From: Balamuthia mandrillaris
Lineage: Eukaryota; Discosea; Longamoebia; Balamuthiidae
NCBI GenBank assembly: GCA_031835245.1
Contig: JAVKOQ010000364.1
Location: forward strand, 1-50,663
Direction: 5' to 3'
Length of the DNA: 50,663 nucleotides
In this document: piece by piece, positions 30,675 through 42,561 of the stretch
Layout: each line of letters opens with the position of its first letter
Position numbering within the stretch: position 1 is the stretch's first letter
Program-made: the position numbers and the translations under genes
Notes under the pieces: model-generated
Seen by the model: only the letters and a program-made list of their open reading frames with translations
Told to the model about the DNA's origin: nothing
Databases searched by the model: none

Positions 30675-31710
30675 TAACAAAAGGGATTTAAAAATGAAAT
30701 ACCTGTTATTGCTGGACAAAAGACAGGGATGTCATTCTTTTTAAGCATGAAGAAAGAAAAGGGTTGAGTTATCTATTGTATTTGGAAGCAGTGACAAAGA
30801 AAAGCAAGAAGAAAGATGAGGAGGAAATTTACTTTGTACGCCCAGTAGTAGACTGACTGAGGATTGTCGATTTCCTTGCCCAATCGAGCTATCATCGTAG
30901 AGGGACTCCATATTGTTCCCTGAAAAAGAGAACGACGGAAACAGAGGGAGAGAGAGAGAGTGAGAGAGTGAGAGACTAGTAGTAACAGCGAAGAGAATGA
31001 AGGAGAGAAAAACAGCAAGAGTCAAACGCAGCAATACTCACGTCCTTCTTCTGTTCCTCCAGCATAGCATCTAAAACAGGGTTTAACCAGTCCTCAAACT
31101 TGCAGTAGTTGTCGTTTGGAATGATGAGGTTGCCGATTCTGTTGAGCCCCTTGAGGCGAAGCTCCCTGCCGGTCAGGGAGAACTCGCCGTGGTAAGTGGG
31201 CGCAAAGCACTTGATAAAGTCCTCCTCGATGCCGCCGGCAGTGGTGACCACCGCCGAGACGAGCTTGTGCTCCACCAGCCAGCGAATGATTTCCCTCACC
31301 CCGCAGGAGATCATGTTGGAGGTGTAGCCCAGGAAGATGGTGCAGCGGACCTTTTTCCGGTTGGTTGGATCGCGCAGCTCGTCATCCTCGTCCTCTGCAA
31401 TAGGTTCGTCATTGAGACTCCAGCGTAACTTTGAAAGAAAGAGAGCGAGAGTGAGCAGATAGCGAGGAAGAAAGAGTACTCAAGACAGAGAGAGAAAGAG
31501 CCAAAAAAAAAGTAGTAGTACCATCCGATTGACTTCTTCGACGGCCTTGCCAAAGCTGGTGGCTTGGAAACCGGTGGTGAGGTAGGATTCCAGGAGGGCG
31601 TTGTAGTCCAGGCCTTTGTTAAAGTCGAAGCCTTGCACGGTGGGCGAGCCTTCCGGCATCTTGTAGCTTTGAATGAAGACGGCGGCGGTTGCGGCGGAAG
31701 TGCTTTCCAT
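30130..31710 (-). CDS. DHS: Deoxyhypusine synthase
   Basis: Cytosolic enzyme that moves a butylamine group from spermidine to one lysine of eIF5A, in an NAD-dependent reaction, the first step of hypusine formation. ATG at 31710 starts [20 protein letters not shown]. Conserved blocks: [127 protein letters not shown] and the active-site lysine in [14 protein letters not shown] last intron (removed at AAG/GTTACT) joins a terminal exon encoding [20 protein letters not shown] and a stop at 30130-30132. Without that exon the protein would appear to end early. Two introns hold sense-strand (CT)n. It is divergent from SPT16. Confidence 0.93.
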
Positions 31711-32275
31711 TGTTGTTGTTTCAAAAAAAAATAAATAAAAAAATAAATAAATTCAGGCAAGAACCTCTTATTTTGTTTGTTTAGAAAAACAGAAGTTGAC
31801 AAAAAACAAAAATAAAAAGCAAGAGATGGGCGTCAGCTCTCACGCACACAGCAAATCGATCCTTTTTTTTTCTATTTTTTTCGCGAAGTCCTTTTTCTTC
31901 CTTTTCCTTCTTCCTTCTTCGTTTCGATCTGACGTCACCCGATCAAACTTATCAACATCTCATTTTTCAACCACTCCTCGTGCAGACTAGATCTGACGTC
32001 ACTTCGATCCGATCAATTATTTTGTCGACATCTTCCCAACCACTCCTCGAGCAAATTGAAAAAGGCGGGAAAAGTTGCAACCGCCAAAAGAGAGAAAAAA
32101 AAGGGGGGCGCAACGCACCAACAGTGCCAAACGACTTAAGAAAAGAGGCGATTGCGCAGAGAGAGAGAGTGAGTGTGCTGTTTCGCACGAAACACCAGTG
32201 CAGCTGCAAAACCGCAAGCAGTTTTTTTTTTTGGATTTTGTAGAGGCAGCATTCTCGAGAAAGGGGGGGAGCAAA
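31711..32275. promoter_or_regulatory. Divergent promoter, DHS and SPT16, with duplicated CRE block and E2F-like site
   Basis: No gene recognised in 565 bp. TGACGTCA occurs at 31930-31937 and again at 31994-32001. AACCACTCCTCG occurs at 31969-31980 and 32038-32049, so a block of about 64-69 bp is duplicated in tandem. GTCGAC lies at 32024-32029 in the second copy. GGCGGGAAAA at 32064-32073 resembles an E2F/DP site, which would suit an S-phase chromatin gene such as SPT16. Confidence 0.6.
31926..32049. repeat. Imperfect tandem duplication (about 64-69 bp unit) in DHS/SPT16 promoter
   Basis: Two copies of a block running from GATCTGACGTCAC to CAACCACTCCTCG, diverged by substitutions and a few indels between the conserved ends. 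The conserved parts are the CRE palindrome and the CCACTCCTCG end; the middle is looser. Confidence 0.75.
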
Positions 32276-35200
32276 ATGGTGTTGGTGGAGCGCTACGTGA
32301 AATGTGTGGAGGCGTTGTATGATCACTGGGCGGCTTCGGAGGAGTGGAGGGAGGCCGATGCCATCTTGGTGGCCAACGGGGAGCAAGATGAGGAGGTCTT
32401 GTACAAAAAATCCACCGCCTTTTTGATATGGCTGTTTGAAGAGGAGCTGGAGAACACCGTTGTGCTGTGCACCGCCAGTGAAGTCAAGATTCTCACCACG
32501 ACATCCAATGGTAAAACCTTTTTTTTTCCTCCTCCAATCTTATCTCCTCTTTTCTCATCTTTTTTTTTTTGCTCCCACGTAGCTGAGATTTTAGCTGCGC
32601 TGAAGGACGTCAAAATTCCTAAACACAACCTCACAACGACCCTACTCGTCGCTTCTCCCTCTGACGCCAAGGAGCAATTTGCTGCGCTTTGTTCGGCCAT
32701 CAAAGGAAGCAAAGCTGGGGTTTGTTTTTGTGTAAAAATTTGGAGTTTGTTTTTTCGTTCACTCTGCTAACCGAGACACAGCAAAAGGTTGGCACGTTGA
32801 TACGAGACTCCCTCTTGGGCAGTTTTATGGAGGCGTGGCAACAAGCCCTCGCCACCACGAACGTCTCTTACGTTAACATTGCTACTGGTGTTGCCACTTT
32901 GATGTATGTAAAAGACGAGCATGAGTTGGTTAGTCTTTCTTCTTTCTCTCCCCGTTCCTTTTGTGTCTCTCTTTATCTCACTCTTGCTGTTTGCAGAGAA
33001 GAATAAGAACAGCAGCTGTTCTCAGCGGTCACGTACTCACACGGCACTTGCTTCCAGAAATCGAGGAGATTGTAGATGAGGAGAAAACAGTGACACACTC
33101 TACCATTGCAGAGAAGATTGAGGATATCTTCTCTGACCCCAGCAAGATATCCAAGAAGCTGGCTTCTAAGCGAGAGAAAGTAGAATCGTGCTACACTCCT
33201 ATTATTCAGAGCGGCGGCGTGTATGACCTCCGTCCCAGTGCCGTCAGCAACGATGATCCGCTGCACTTTGGCACTATCATCTGTTCTGTTGGTGCTCGTT
33301 TCGGATATTACTGCTCTAATGTTGCTCGAACCTACTTTATTGATCCGTCAAAGGTTAGTTCCTTTTCGAGCTTTCCCTCATTTTGCATTGTTTCTAACAT
33401 TGTGAGCTTTCTTTTCCTCTACCTTCCCCACCAACCAGGATCAAGAAACAAATTATAAATTATTGGTGGAAATAAGAGACCTGCTTGTAAAGACGCTGAA
33501 ACCTGGCGTTAGATTGAACACGCTGGCAGAAACTGCACAGGAATATATACAAAAGAAGAGGCCCGAGTTGTTACCAAACTTTGTAAAGACTTGCGGTTTT
33601 GGGGTAAGTGCATTTCTCTGATGCTGATTTGGTATATTATCTACTATGTTGTTCCTATTTTTTTGACTTTCAACTCTTTCAGACAGGAATAGAGTTCAGG
33701 GAATCCACGCTGTCTCTTAACAACAAAAACAACAAAAAAGCCCAAGCTGGCATGGTGTTCAATTTGTGCGTTGGTCTTCACAATCTAGAGCTGGAGGATA
33801 AGGTCGTGGATCCAAAGAAGAAGGTCTACTCCATCATGTTGGCGGACACTGTTATGGTATCTCCAGAAGGAGAGGCCAAGAATTTGACCAGCGCTGCGCC
33901 CTTTACCTGGAAAGAGATCTCGTATTCGTTGGACGGCGGATCGGGTGAGGAAGAGGAGGAGGAAGAAGAGGAACGCGCCCCAGCGCCAAAGAAAGCAAGA
34001 GGATTGCCTTCTGCAGATTACGAACCGGGTCTGCGACGTACTCGATTGCGAGATCAAGATAAGAATAGAGATTTGGCGGCAGAAGCTCGGCGCAAGAAGC
34101 ATCAACAAGAGCTGGAGGAAAAGAAGAGGAAGGAGGCCGAGGCCCGCTTTCTGGCTGCGCAGAACAGCGATGAATCTCACGACGATAAAAAACGCTTGGG
34201 CGATGCAGTGGCTTATCAAAACCCTGCTCAATTCCCAAAGGAAGCGAGAAGCGGCCACATCTACGTTGATCCGAAGCGAGAAAGTGTTTTGCTGCCGATC
34301 TATGGAGTAATGGTACCATTTCACATCACCACCATAAAAAGCATCAGCAAGTCAGAGGACTACCTCAGGATCAACTTCAACGTGCAGTCTTCATCAGCGA
34401 GCGCAGCGGAGAAGAAAACGAAAGGACAAAAGGATTCCACAAGAATAACTTACATAAGGGAACTGACGTTCCGCATAACGGACCAGAAAGCGTTGAACAC
34501 ATCACTCCGTCTTATCAAAGAGATACGCAAGAGGGCACAGGCTCGCGCCACTGAACGACAAATAATGGATAACTTGGTGGAACAAGAAGAACTTGATGTA
34601 AATGCGAGGGGGCGAGTGCCCCGCCTCAACGACCTCTACATCCGTCCCAACATTGGTGGCAGAAGAACAAAAGGCTCTCTGGAGGTCCACCGAAATGGTC
34701 TTCGTTTCCGCTCCACCAAGGGCGGTTTAGTAGATATCATCTTCTCCAACATTAAACACGCCTTCTTCCAAGCTGCCGAGAACGAGCTCATCGCCATCAT
34801 TCACTTCCATCTTCGCAACGGTATTATGGTCGGCAAGAAGAAGACCAACGATGTGCAAGTCTATGTGGAGGTGGTGGAGGCGGCCACCAGTCTAGAAGGC
34901 AACAATCGCAACCGAGGCGGCATGGAAAAAGATGATCTGGAGGACGAGCAGCGCGAAAGGGAGAGGAGACAGAAGATCAATGCCGAGATGCAAGCCTTCA
35001 CCCAGAAGATAGAACAGGTGGCCGCCAGCGGCAACTATCACCTCGAGTTTGACATCCCCTACAGAGAGCTGGGCTTTTTGGGTGTACACGGCCGCAGCAG
35101 CACCTTTATCCAACCCACCGTCAACTGCCTGGTGCAATTGGTTGAGGCTCCTTTCTTTGTGCTCACGCTGGACGAAGTGGAGATTGCCTGCTTTGAACGC

Positions 35201-35848
35201 GTCCAGTTCTCCCTTCGCAACTTTGACTTGGTATTTGTATTCAAGGACCTCACGCGCATCCCCGCTACCATCAGTGCCATCCCTACCGAGAATCTGGAGC
35301 CCATCAAGGAGTGGCTCGACGAGTGCGACATCAAGTACTATGAGAGCCCCACCAACTACAACTGGAAGTCCCTCTTGGGAGTCATTCGCGCCAACCCCAA
35401 GAAGTTTTGGGAGGATGGCGGCTGGAACTTTCTCAACCAGGAGTCTGATGATGAGGAGGAGAGAGCTGCTGAGGAAGAGGCTGAGGATGCCTATGAGCCC
35501 AGCGACCAGGATGATGACGAGGAAGACGACTATCAGGGCTCTGATGACGATGACGATGACGCCTATGGTGATGAGGACGACGATGAAGACGATGAAGACG
35601 ACGTAGACGAGGAGGAGGAGGAAGGAGAGGATTGGGACGAGCTGGAGCGAAAGGCAGCTCTCGCCGATCGTAAAAAGAAGTTTGACGATCACGTAAGCAC
35701 CTCTGTGCGCAAGCGGTCTGATGATTACTCGGATGATGAGGATGATGACGATGACGGCAAGCGGCCGCCAGCAAGGAACAGGAAAGCTGCCCCTCCCGCC
35801 AAGCGTGGTGCTGTTTCCTCTGGCAACAAACGGAAGCGACCCTCATAA
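32276..35848 (+). CDS. SPT16: FACT complex large subunit SPT16
   Basis: Histone chaperone subunit that disassembles and rebuilds nucleosomes during transcription and replication. The N-terminal aminopeptidase-like domain begins MVLVERYVKCVEALYDHWAA and continues KSTAFLIWLFEEELENTVVL, QSGGVYDLRPSAVSNDDPLH and FGYYCSNVARTYFIDPS. Then come GMVFNLCVGLHNLELEDKV, dimerisation/middle domains with RRTRLRDQDKNRD, HIYVDPKRESVLLPIYGVMV and PFHITTIKSISK, the second middle domain NDLYIRPNIGGRRTKGSLEV ... FRSTKGGLVDIIFSNIKHAF, FDIPYRELGFLGVHGRSS, and the NWKSLLGVIRANPKKFWEDG signature. The C-terminus is acidic (long Asp/Glu runs) and ends in a basic RKRPS-like tail, as in other SPT16s. About six introns interrupt the first third; the last exon, which starts near 33683, is single and long. 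Confidence 0.95.
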
Positions 35849-36032
35849 CGAGAGGGAGAACAGATTCCCACACGCCCATCCTCCGATTGATAGTTTTGGT
35901 ACTCATCGATCCAGCCCATCCGCCCCGCATCCATCCTTTGTCCATTTCTCCCTTTGTCTCACTTAAAAAAAAAAATAGCATCTCTCTCAAACATCCATCC
36001 TTCTTTGTCCTTTGCTCCTAAAAACAATAGCA

Positions 36033-36073
<41 letters not shown>

Positions 36074-36172
36074 CACTAAACAAGAGTGAAAGCAAACACG
36101 AACAGTGTGAAAAATGTTGCTTTGTGGTTGAAAAATAGGGATGAATGGTGATGAGAGAATAAAGTGTTTTTT
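35849..36172. other. Convergent 3' spacer, SPT16 and transaldolase, with (CT)n tract
   Basis: No gene seen. A (CT)n tract of about 34 nt at 36037-36071 reads CT on the SPT16 strand, probably in its 3' UTR. AATAAA near 36158 on the + strand could serve SPT16, which would bring its transcript almost to the transaldolase stop codon. Confidence 0.6.
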
Positions 36173-37147
36173 TTAAGCCTTGCGAAGAAGTGGTTTGATG
36201 ATCTCGTCCTCTAGCTTGACAATGTCAGCGGCGAACTTGCGAATGCCCTCCGAAAGCTTGAAGTCGGCCATCTCGTTCTCGCAGAGCCTCCACCTAAACT
36301 CCTTCTCGCTGAGGAGGAGCTTCTCCAGAGGGGACTGAGCGGCCTTCTCCGGGCTGAGCTTCCTCTCCAGGTCACCATCGCTGCTCTCGTTGAGCTCGGC
36401 GAGGAGGGCAGGGCTGACGGTGAGGAGGTCGCAGCCGGCGAGCTCCTTGATCTGAGCGGCGGTCCTGAAGCTGGCCCCCATGACGACGGTCGGGTAGCCA
36501 AACTTCTTCATGTAGTTGTAGATGTTGGAGACGGAGAGCACGCCAGGGTCCTCCGCCGGCTCGAAGGACTTGCCGCCTTGCTTGGCCTTGTAGAAGTCTG
36601 TGATGCGGCCGGCAAAGGGGGAGATCAAAGTGGCGCCAACCTCAGCAGCCATGGCGGCCTGCTCCAGGGAGAACAGCAGGGTCATGTTGACGTGGAGGCC
36701 CTCAGCCTCCAGCTGCTTGGCCGCTTGCAGGCCCTCCCACGTGGAGGCGATCTTCAGCAAGACGCGCTCCGACTCGATGCCCGCCTCCTTGTAGAGCGCA
36801 ATCAGCTCTCTGCCCTTGTTGACGGTGCCTTCCGTGTCAAAGGAGAGGCGGGCGTCGATCTCTGTGGAGACGCGGCCAGGGATCAGCTTGAGGATCTCCA
36901 CACCAAAGTTGACCGCCAGCTTGTCCAGGCACTTTTCCACCTGCTCCTCCTCCGTGCTGGCCACCTTCTTGGCAAAGGCCACAGCGTCCTCCACGAGGGC
37001 CTTGTACTGCTCCATCTGGGCTGCCGCGTAGAGCAAGGAGGGGTTGGTGGTGCTGTCCTGGGGCCTGTACTTGGCGATCTGTCCAAAGTCTCCGGTGTCA
37101 GCCACCACCGTCGTGAAGTCTTTCAGCTTTTCCAGTGCGTTACTCAT
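36173..37147 (-). CDS. Transaldolase (class I aldolase-like), intronless
   Basis: Cytosolic pentose-phosphate enzyme that transfers a dihydroxyacetone unit between sugar phosphates through a Schiff base. A single open frame encodes 324 residues, close to the 317 of E. coli TalB and only slightly shorter than animal and yeast enzymes. Catalytic positions match TalB numbering: Asp17 in VADTGD, Glu96 in [13 protein letters not shown], and Schiff-base Lys132 in [10 protein letters not shown]. Also present: [51 protein letters not shown] and [19 protein letters not shown]. It is the only intronless gene in this window and looks more GC-rich than its neighbours, with heavy use of codons ending in C or G. 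High expression or a gene gained by transfer or retroposition could explain this. Confidence 0.96.
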   Translation of the reverse strand: MSNALEKLKDFTTVVADTGDFGQIAKYRPQDSTTNPSLLYAAAQMEQYKALVEDAVAFAKKVASTEEEQVEKCLDKLAVNFGVEILKLIPGRVSTEIDARLSFDTEGTVNKGRELIALYKEAGIESERVLLKIASTWEGLQAAKQLEAEGLHVNMTLLFSLEQAAMAAEVGATLISPFAGRITDFYKAKQGGKSFEPAEDPGVLSVSNIYNYMKKFGYPTVVMGASFRTAAQIKELAGCDLLTVSPALLAELNESSDGDLERKLSPEKAAQSPLEKLLLSEKEFRWRLCENEMADFKLSEGIRKFAADIVKLEDEIIKPLLRKA

Positions 37148-37478
37148 CTTTCCCCCCTTCCTTCTTTGCTTGTTGTTGGTTCTTCTTGTGCGTGGTGAAG
37201 TGGGGGTGCAGCTCTTTTTTCTTTTTTCTTTCTTTTCTTTCGACCAGACGCAGCAAAAGGACCCTCAGGAGATATCTGCATTTGGAAATAAATCAGGTGT
37301 TTTCCTCCGTTTTTCGGCGCTTTTTCACTAATTTCTCGTGTCGACGTGGTTTCAAACAACCGCACCTTTCATGTCGACATGGGCGGTAACGTTCTCTGCT
37401 GTTAATATGAGCGGATTCTTGCTTCGTTCGGTGAGAGCGCGTGTAACACACGGCAAGCTCGGTGAAGGCCTCCAGTTC
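37148..37478 (-). promoter_or_regulatory. Transaldolase upstream region with two GTCGAC sites
   Basis: 331 bp between the transaldolase ATG and the F-box/SPRY stop, no gene seen. GTCGAC occurs at 37340-37345 and 37373-37378, about 195-230 bp upstream of the transaldolase start. Confidence 0.5.
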
Positions 37479-38677
<1,199 letters not shown>

Positions 38678-39244
38678 TTTTTACTGATAGACCACTGCTT
38701 TGGGTTGCTCCAGAGAGGACACCACCTCCTCTTGCAACAAAGATACACCGAGTGACCTCCTCTTCGGTGAAAGAACGCCTCCTTACCAAAGGCTTACCAC
38801 CAATCGAAGAAGGAAACAAGAGCAGAGGTGTCGTCTTTTTTTTTTTGGCAAGGAGAAGAGAGCAGAGAAAAGCCAAGCGAGTTCTCTCGAAGCTGAGAAT
38901 GATGAAGGTGGCTCTGTGGTTTAATGAAAAAAAAAAAAAGAAGAAACACGCTGTGGCTGCTTCTGGCACAAACCTCCACTCTTCATCATGGTGACCAATG
39001 CAAAGTATTGTTACAATGGACGACGCTCGGTCGGCGAAAGCGAATCGGCTGGTGAATGTTGCGGCCAGTTATTCCAAATGTGGCTGCATTTGTTTGCCGT
39101 CATCTCCGTCTTCTTCTTGGATTGTTGCAACGCAGCTTTAAAAAGGTGTCGATAGAGAATTGGTGATGCATGCTTCATGTCCGGTCAGCTGTTCCAAAGT
39201 GTTTGCTTGTCCCACAGTCGCTGTTTTTTTTTTTTTTTTTGGGG
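38678..39244. other. Spacer between F-box/SPRY gene and CENP-L
   Basis: 567 bp with A/T homopolymer runs (near 38838, 38928 and 39225). Apart from a weak 55-codon ORF at 39011-39178 I see no gene. The F-box/SPRY promoter should lie in the left part. None of the GTCGAC/TGACGTCA words found in other promoters is present here. Confidence 0.6.
39011..39178 (-). CDS. Short ORF with LYR-like motif (doubtful)
   Basis: A 55-codon minus-strand ORF starting MKHASPILYRHLFKAALQQ. LYR followed by hydrophobic/basic residues is how small LYR-motif mitochondrial assembly factors begin, but the rest (TEMTANKCSHIWNNWPQHSP) does not match any member I know and the usual downstream Arg/Phe residues are missing. 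It could be exon 1 of a spliced gene, or chance. Low confidence. Confidence 0.2.
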   Translation of the reverse strand: MKHASPILYRHLFKAALQQSKKKTEMTANKCSHIWNNWPQHSPADSLSPTERRPL

Positions 39245-40735
39245 TCACTCGACAGCAACGGCAAGGAAGGCCAAGTGCTCAAGCACAGGTCTGACAGCCA
39301 TCGGGTTTAGTATCTTTGACACCAAGTTTAGGTTACTTTTTTTGTTCGGAAAAGATTGATACACACTAACAGCACACAAACCTTTATACGGCCCTCGGCC
39401 CCAACATAGGCTATCATGGTGCCAATCCGGCTCAGCGACATCACTGACAAGCTCACAGGGAAGTTACTTTGGAAATGGTCTGCCAAGAGCTTGAGCAAGA
39501 TCCTCCCTTCTCCTTCCTCCTCCAACTCTGCATCGTTCTTCAACATTGTTGTTGCTCTTTTTTTTTTTTTTTTGGTTAAAAAATAGAAAGGTGAACTCCA
39601 AAATAGAGAGGGATGAGAGAGGAGAGAGGAAAAGAAATAGCGTACTGCTGACATAAGGCCTGAAAAGGCAGAGTAGGATAACTAAGTTTGATGGTGCGGA
39701 GGCCTGGCACAAAAGGAGGCACGTTGTAGGTCAGCTCCACCCAAGGAGCGAGCTGTGGGACATCAGCAGCAGCTGGGGATTGCTGGATTTTTCTTAGCAA
39801 AGCAGGAGACATCCACAGAGAAGCCATCTTGGCCAACGCATATGGCGTGAAGGACAGCGAAGAAATGCGGCAGTCAAACTAATATTTTGTAAGTTGGCTT
39901 AGGGTTCATTCTTGCATGTTGACAGACAAACGAATGCAAAGAGAGAGAGAGAGAGAGAAAAGAAAGGAGAGTAGGTAAGTGGTACCTGTTGTTGAAGCCA
40001 CTGTTGCACGACAGAACAGTGCTGTTTGTGGCCTCGCATCAACACCACAGGAAAGAACACAAACTCAGAGCCTTATTGTTTTTTTGGTTTAGGGTTAGCA
40101 GCAGTGAATAGCCAAAAACTAAACCGAGAGATGAGAGAAGAGAGATCGAGAGACGGTAGAGAACAAGAGAGGAGAGACGCAGAGAAGCAGAGCTCTGAGA
40201 AACAAAGCAAAAAAATACAAACTAATAGAAGCATGGTTGGTAACTTGCTGGCCAACAGTGCTGAGCACGGCTTGGCTCAGGATGGCTCTATTTGTGGCGG
40301 TGGAGTCGCTGGATCCCTCCCCCACCCCTGCACGAGGAGAGGTTGGTTCCCGTTGCGCGACGGAGGTGATTAGCAAAGAGCCGGTGCCCTGCTTGTCCGC
40401 CAGGATGGTGGCGACCACTTGCTGGGAGTGTCCTTCCGCCGCTTGAAGCCTCGCCGAGAGAGCAGCGGCATAAGCGGAGAGCCGCCGCCTCGAAAAGCGG
40501 TACATCGGGGAGAGGCGGTACGTGTACCACGTCTTGTTGGCCAGCTCTGAAACAAAGTTTTTTTTTAAAAAAAAAGGGTTTACACAGTCACAACATACAA
40601 CAACTCATTACTACTTCACTTACCTTGTGTGCTCCACTCCTCAGCGTTTTGAACGGGAAGGGCCTCTCCCAGCCCCCTCGCCTCCTCCCTTCTCTTTTCC
40701 ATTCCGCTCTCTCGCTTCTCTCTCCGTCGCACCAT
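39245..40735 (-). CDS. Kinetochore protein CENP-L
   Basis: CENP-L (Iml3 in yeast) pairs with CENP-N in the constitutive centromere network. Exons read by eye: 40735-40624, 40546-40223, 40071-39986, 39878-39646, then about 39560-39380 and 39311-39245. The joins keep frame. The family signature is clear: LANKTWYTYRLSPMYRF followed by SAYAAALSARL; then FVFFPVVLMRGHKQH, VVQQWLQQQFDCRISSLSFT, YALAKMASLW, WVELTYNVPPFVPGLRTIKL and LLKLLADHFQSNFPV. The start could be 40735 or the in-frame ATG at 40702. The last exon (ILNPMAVRPVLEHLAFLAVA) is the least certain join. It is divergent from the granulin/RING gene, 266 bp away. CENP-L evolves fast, so finding it in a protist with this much similarity is useful. 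Confidence 0.76.
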
Positions 40736-41001
40736 TCATTCTTTCAGGTCGTCGTGGGGGAAGACTTGTCGGCAATAAATTATTGATTTTGGATTGGTCG
40801 ATTTTCAAACAAAGGGATGAGTCCGTTGAGTAGACATGAGAGAGGAGAGGAGATAGGGTGCCCAGACACACCATACAAAAGAAGTAGCAGCAGCCAAAAG
40901 AAAGAGAGAGAGGCAGGCAGCTGGTCACTTGGAGGTTACCAGTTGGAGGGAAGAAGGGAGCGCAGGGCACCCCCAGCTGGTGCTAAAAAGAACTAAGTAG
41001 C
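40736..41001. promoter_or_regulatory. Divergent promoter, CENP-L and granulin/RING gene
   Basis: 266 bp between two start codons with no gene. Unlike most promoters in this window it has no GTCGAC, TGACGTCA or CGTGACGAC. Confidence 0.45.
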
Positions 41002-42040
41002 ATGAGGATGGGCAGTTGGCAGGGCCTCTGCCTATCGTTGCTTATTTTGTGGACGACTGCAGGCGGAGGAGGAGGAGGCTTCCTCTTCCATTACAGCAGC
41101 AGCCGCCTGCTACCGTTTTGCGAGGCAGCAGCTCCATTCACGATGCCTCCTCCCTACTCCTACTTATCACACCGAGTCAGGACCTTCACCGCCCCGTTGA
41201 ACGACTCCAGACCAACCACCCTTCGTACCTCTGCTTCGTCCATCAACAACCAAGCCTCCTCCTCTTCCTCCATTGCTAGCGGTGGAAAGAGAAGTCCAAC
41301 AGCAGGGGAGCCCATATCTTGTGACTGTCATGATGCGAGCAGGAACGAGCAGCAGCGTTGTTGCTACTACGACAACAAACCTTTTTGCTGCCCCATTTCC
41401 AGCAGTTGCTGTGGGAGCTCTTGTTGTCCCTTTGGAGGGCAATGCTGCCGTGCAACCGACTTTTCTGGACGTATGACCTGCTGTGCTGAGGATGATACCT
41501 GCACCAAACAGGGCACCTGTGCTTCCTCTTCTTCTTCTTCCAGTTCCTCCACCAACATCATATGTATGTTCTGGCTATCCTTGTTATTGTTGCTGTTGTT
41601 CTCCCTCTCCCTTTCGTTACCCGTTAACGTGCTCCACTGCAGCTCTATTGCCACTGTTGAGTGGAGCCTCTGCCATAGTCTTCATTTTATGCTGCTGTTT
41701 GTGTATATGTGTTTCGCGTATTCGCCACCAACGCAGAACCACCCGTAGAAACACAGCTCCAACACCATTCCTCATCAATGCTACAACTACCACCAGCGGT
41801 TATGGCGTACGTAGCCCTCTTGCTTTTTCGTTCCACTCTCTTCCTATCTTTCGTAACTCTTATTTTAATTTTATCTTGGACTGTCCTTCGTTCGCAGACC
41901 TTCCCTGAAGGAGCTAGACAGGGCATTCCATCCCGTACTTCTGCTTACAAGGGAGTGCCGCCCGCAATTCTCCATTCCTTCCCTGTACAGACCTACCAAA
42001 AGGGCTGTGTGCCCTTCGAGACTGCTTCGTACGTTCTTCT

Positions 42041-42086
<46 letters not shown>

Positions 42087-42345
42087 CACTAGCCAACCTA
42101 CATCTTGTTTTTTAAGATGTCGGATATGCCTTTGTGAGTATGAACCACAGGAGCAAATGCGGTTATTGCCCTGCAACCATCACTTTCATTGCACCTGCAT
42201 TGACAGGTGGCTGTTAAGCCACGACACCTGTCCGCTGTGCGTGCAATCGGTACTTTCTCCCTCTTCTGTCTCTTCTTCTACGACGACATTACTTCAGCCA
42301 TCGTCATCACCTTCTTCCTCAAGATGGTCTTCTCGCCAAAGCTGA
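41002..42345 (+). CDS. Membrane protein with granulin-like ectodomain, one TM helix and RING-H2
   Basis: Four exons (41002-41563, 41643-41806, 41898-42028, 42117-42345) total 1,086 nt, giving 361 residues; every join keeps frame. [20 protein letters not shown] looks like a signal peptide. A Ser-rich stretch precedes a Cys-pair module (about residues 110-175): [40 protein letters not shown] and GTC, resembling a granulin fold. The intron join T/CT makes [19 protein letters not shown], a transmembrane helix, followed by basic [11 protein letters not shown] (cytosolic side). The C-terminus is a full RING-H2: CRIC ... [15 protein letters not shown] ... CPLC, formed only after splicing (GCTTC/ATGTCGG). 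Predicted: a transmembrane E3 with its RING in the cytosol and a disulfide-rich lumenal or extracellular domain. The RING half resembles ATL/RNF13-type ligases. Confidence 0.82.
42044..42083 (+). repeat. (CT)n tract in granulin/RING gene intron 3
   Basis: Sense-strand CT run in the intron (42029-42116) directly before the RING exon. Confidence 0.9.
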
Positions 42346-42467
42346 TCATCCTCCCACTCAATCGGTTTGTATCAGTAGTTTTTTTGTATGTAAATGCTTT
42401 TGCCTATTCACGTCTCTCTGGAAGGAGAGAGAGAGAGAGAGAGAGAGAGACGACGGAGGAACCACCT

Positions 42468-42473
42468 TTTATT
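42468..42473 (-). terminator. Possible poly(A) signal AATAAA (minus) of SepH-like gene
   Basis: TTTATT on the + strand, about 90 nt past the SepH-like stop. Two (GA)n tracts (about 42424-42450 and 42509-42538) flank it and read (CT)n on the SepH strand, so they may be 3' UTR. Confidence 0.35.
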
Positions 42474-42504
42474 GATTTTTAGTTTTTGTTTATTTGCTTG
42501 TTTG

Positions 42505-42540
<36 letters not shown>

Positions 42541-42561
42541 ACTGCTGTTACTACAAAGCTA

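Noticed and set aside
36578-37198. A 206-codon plus-strand ORF antisense to transaldolase
   Set aside because: It is a shadow of a GC-rich single-exon gene; the minus frame is an unmistakable transaldolase and the plus frame matches nothing I know.
41564-41748. An alternative membrane segment ([18 protein letters not shown]) in the granulin/RING gene
   Set aside because: It lies in the intron at 41564-41642. The spliced frame gives a better helix followed by a basic stop-transfer and the RING.
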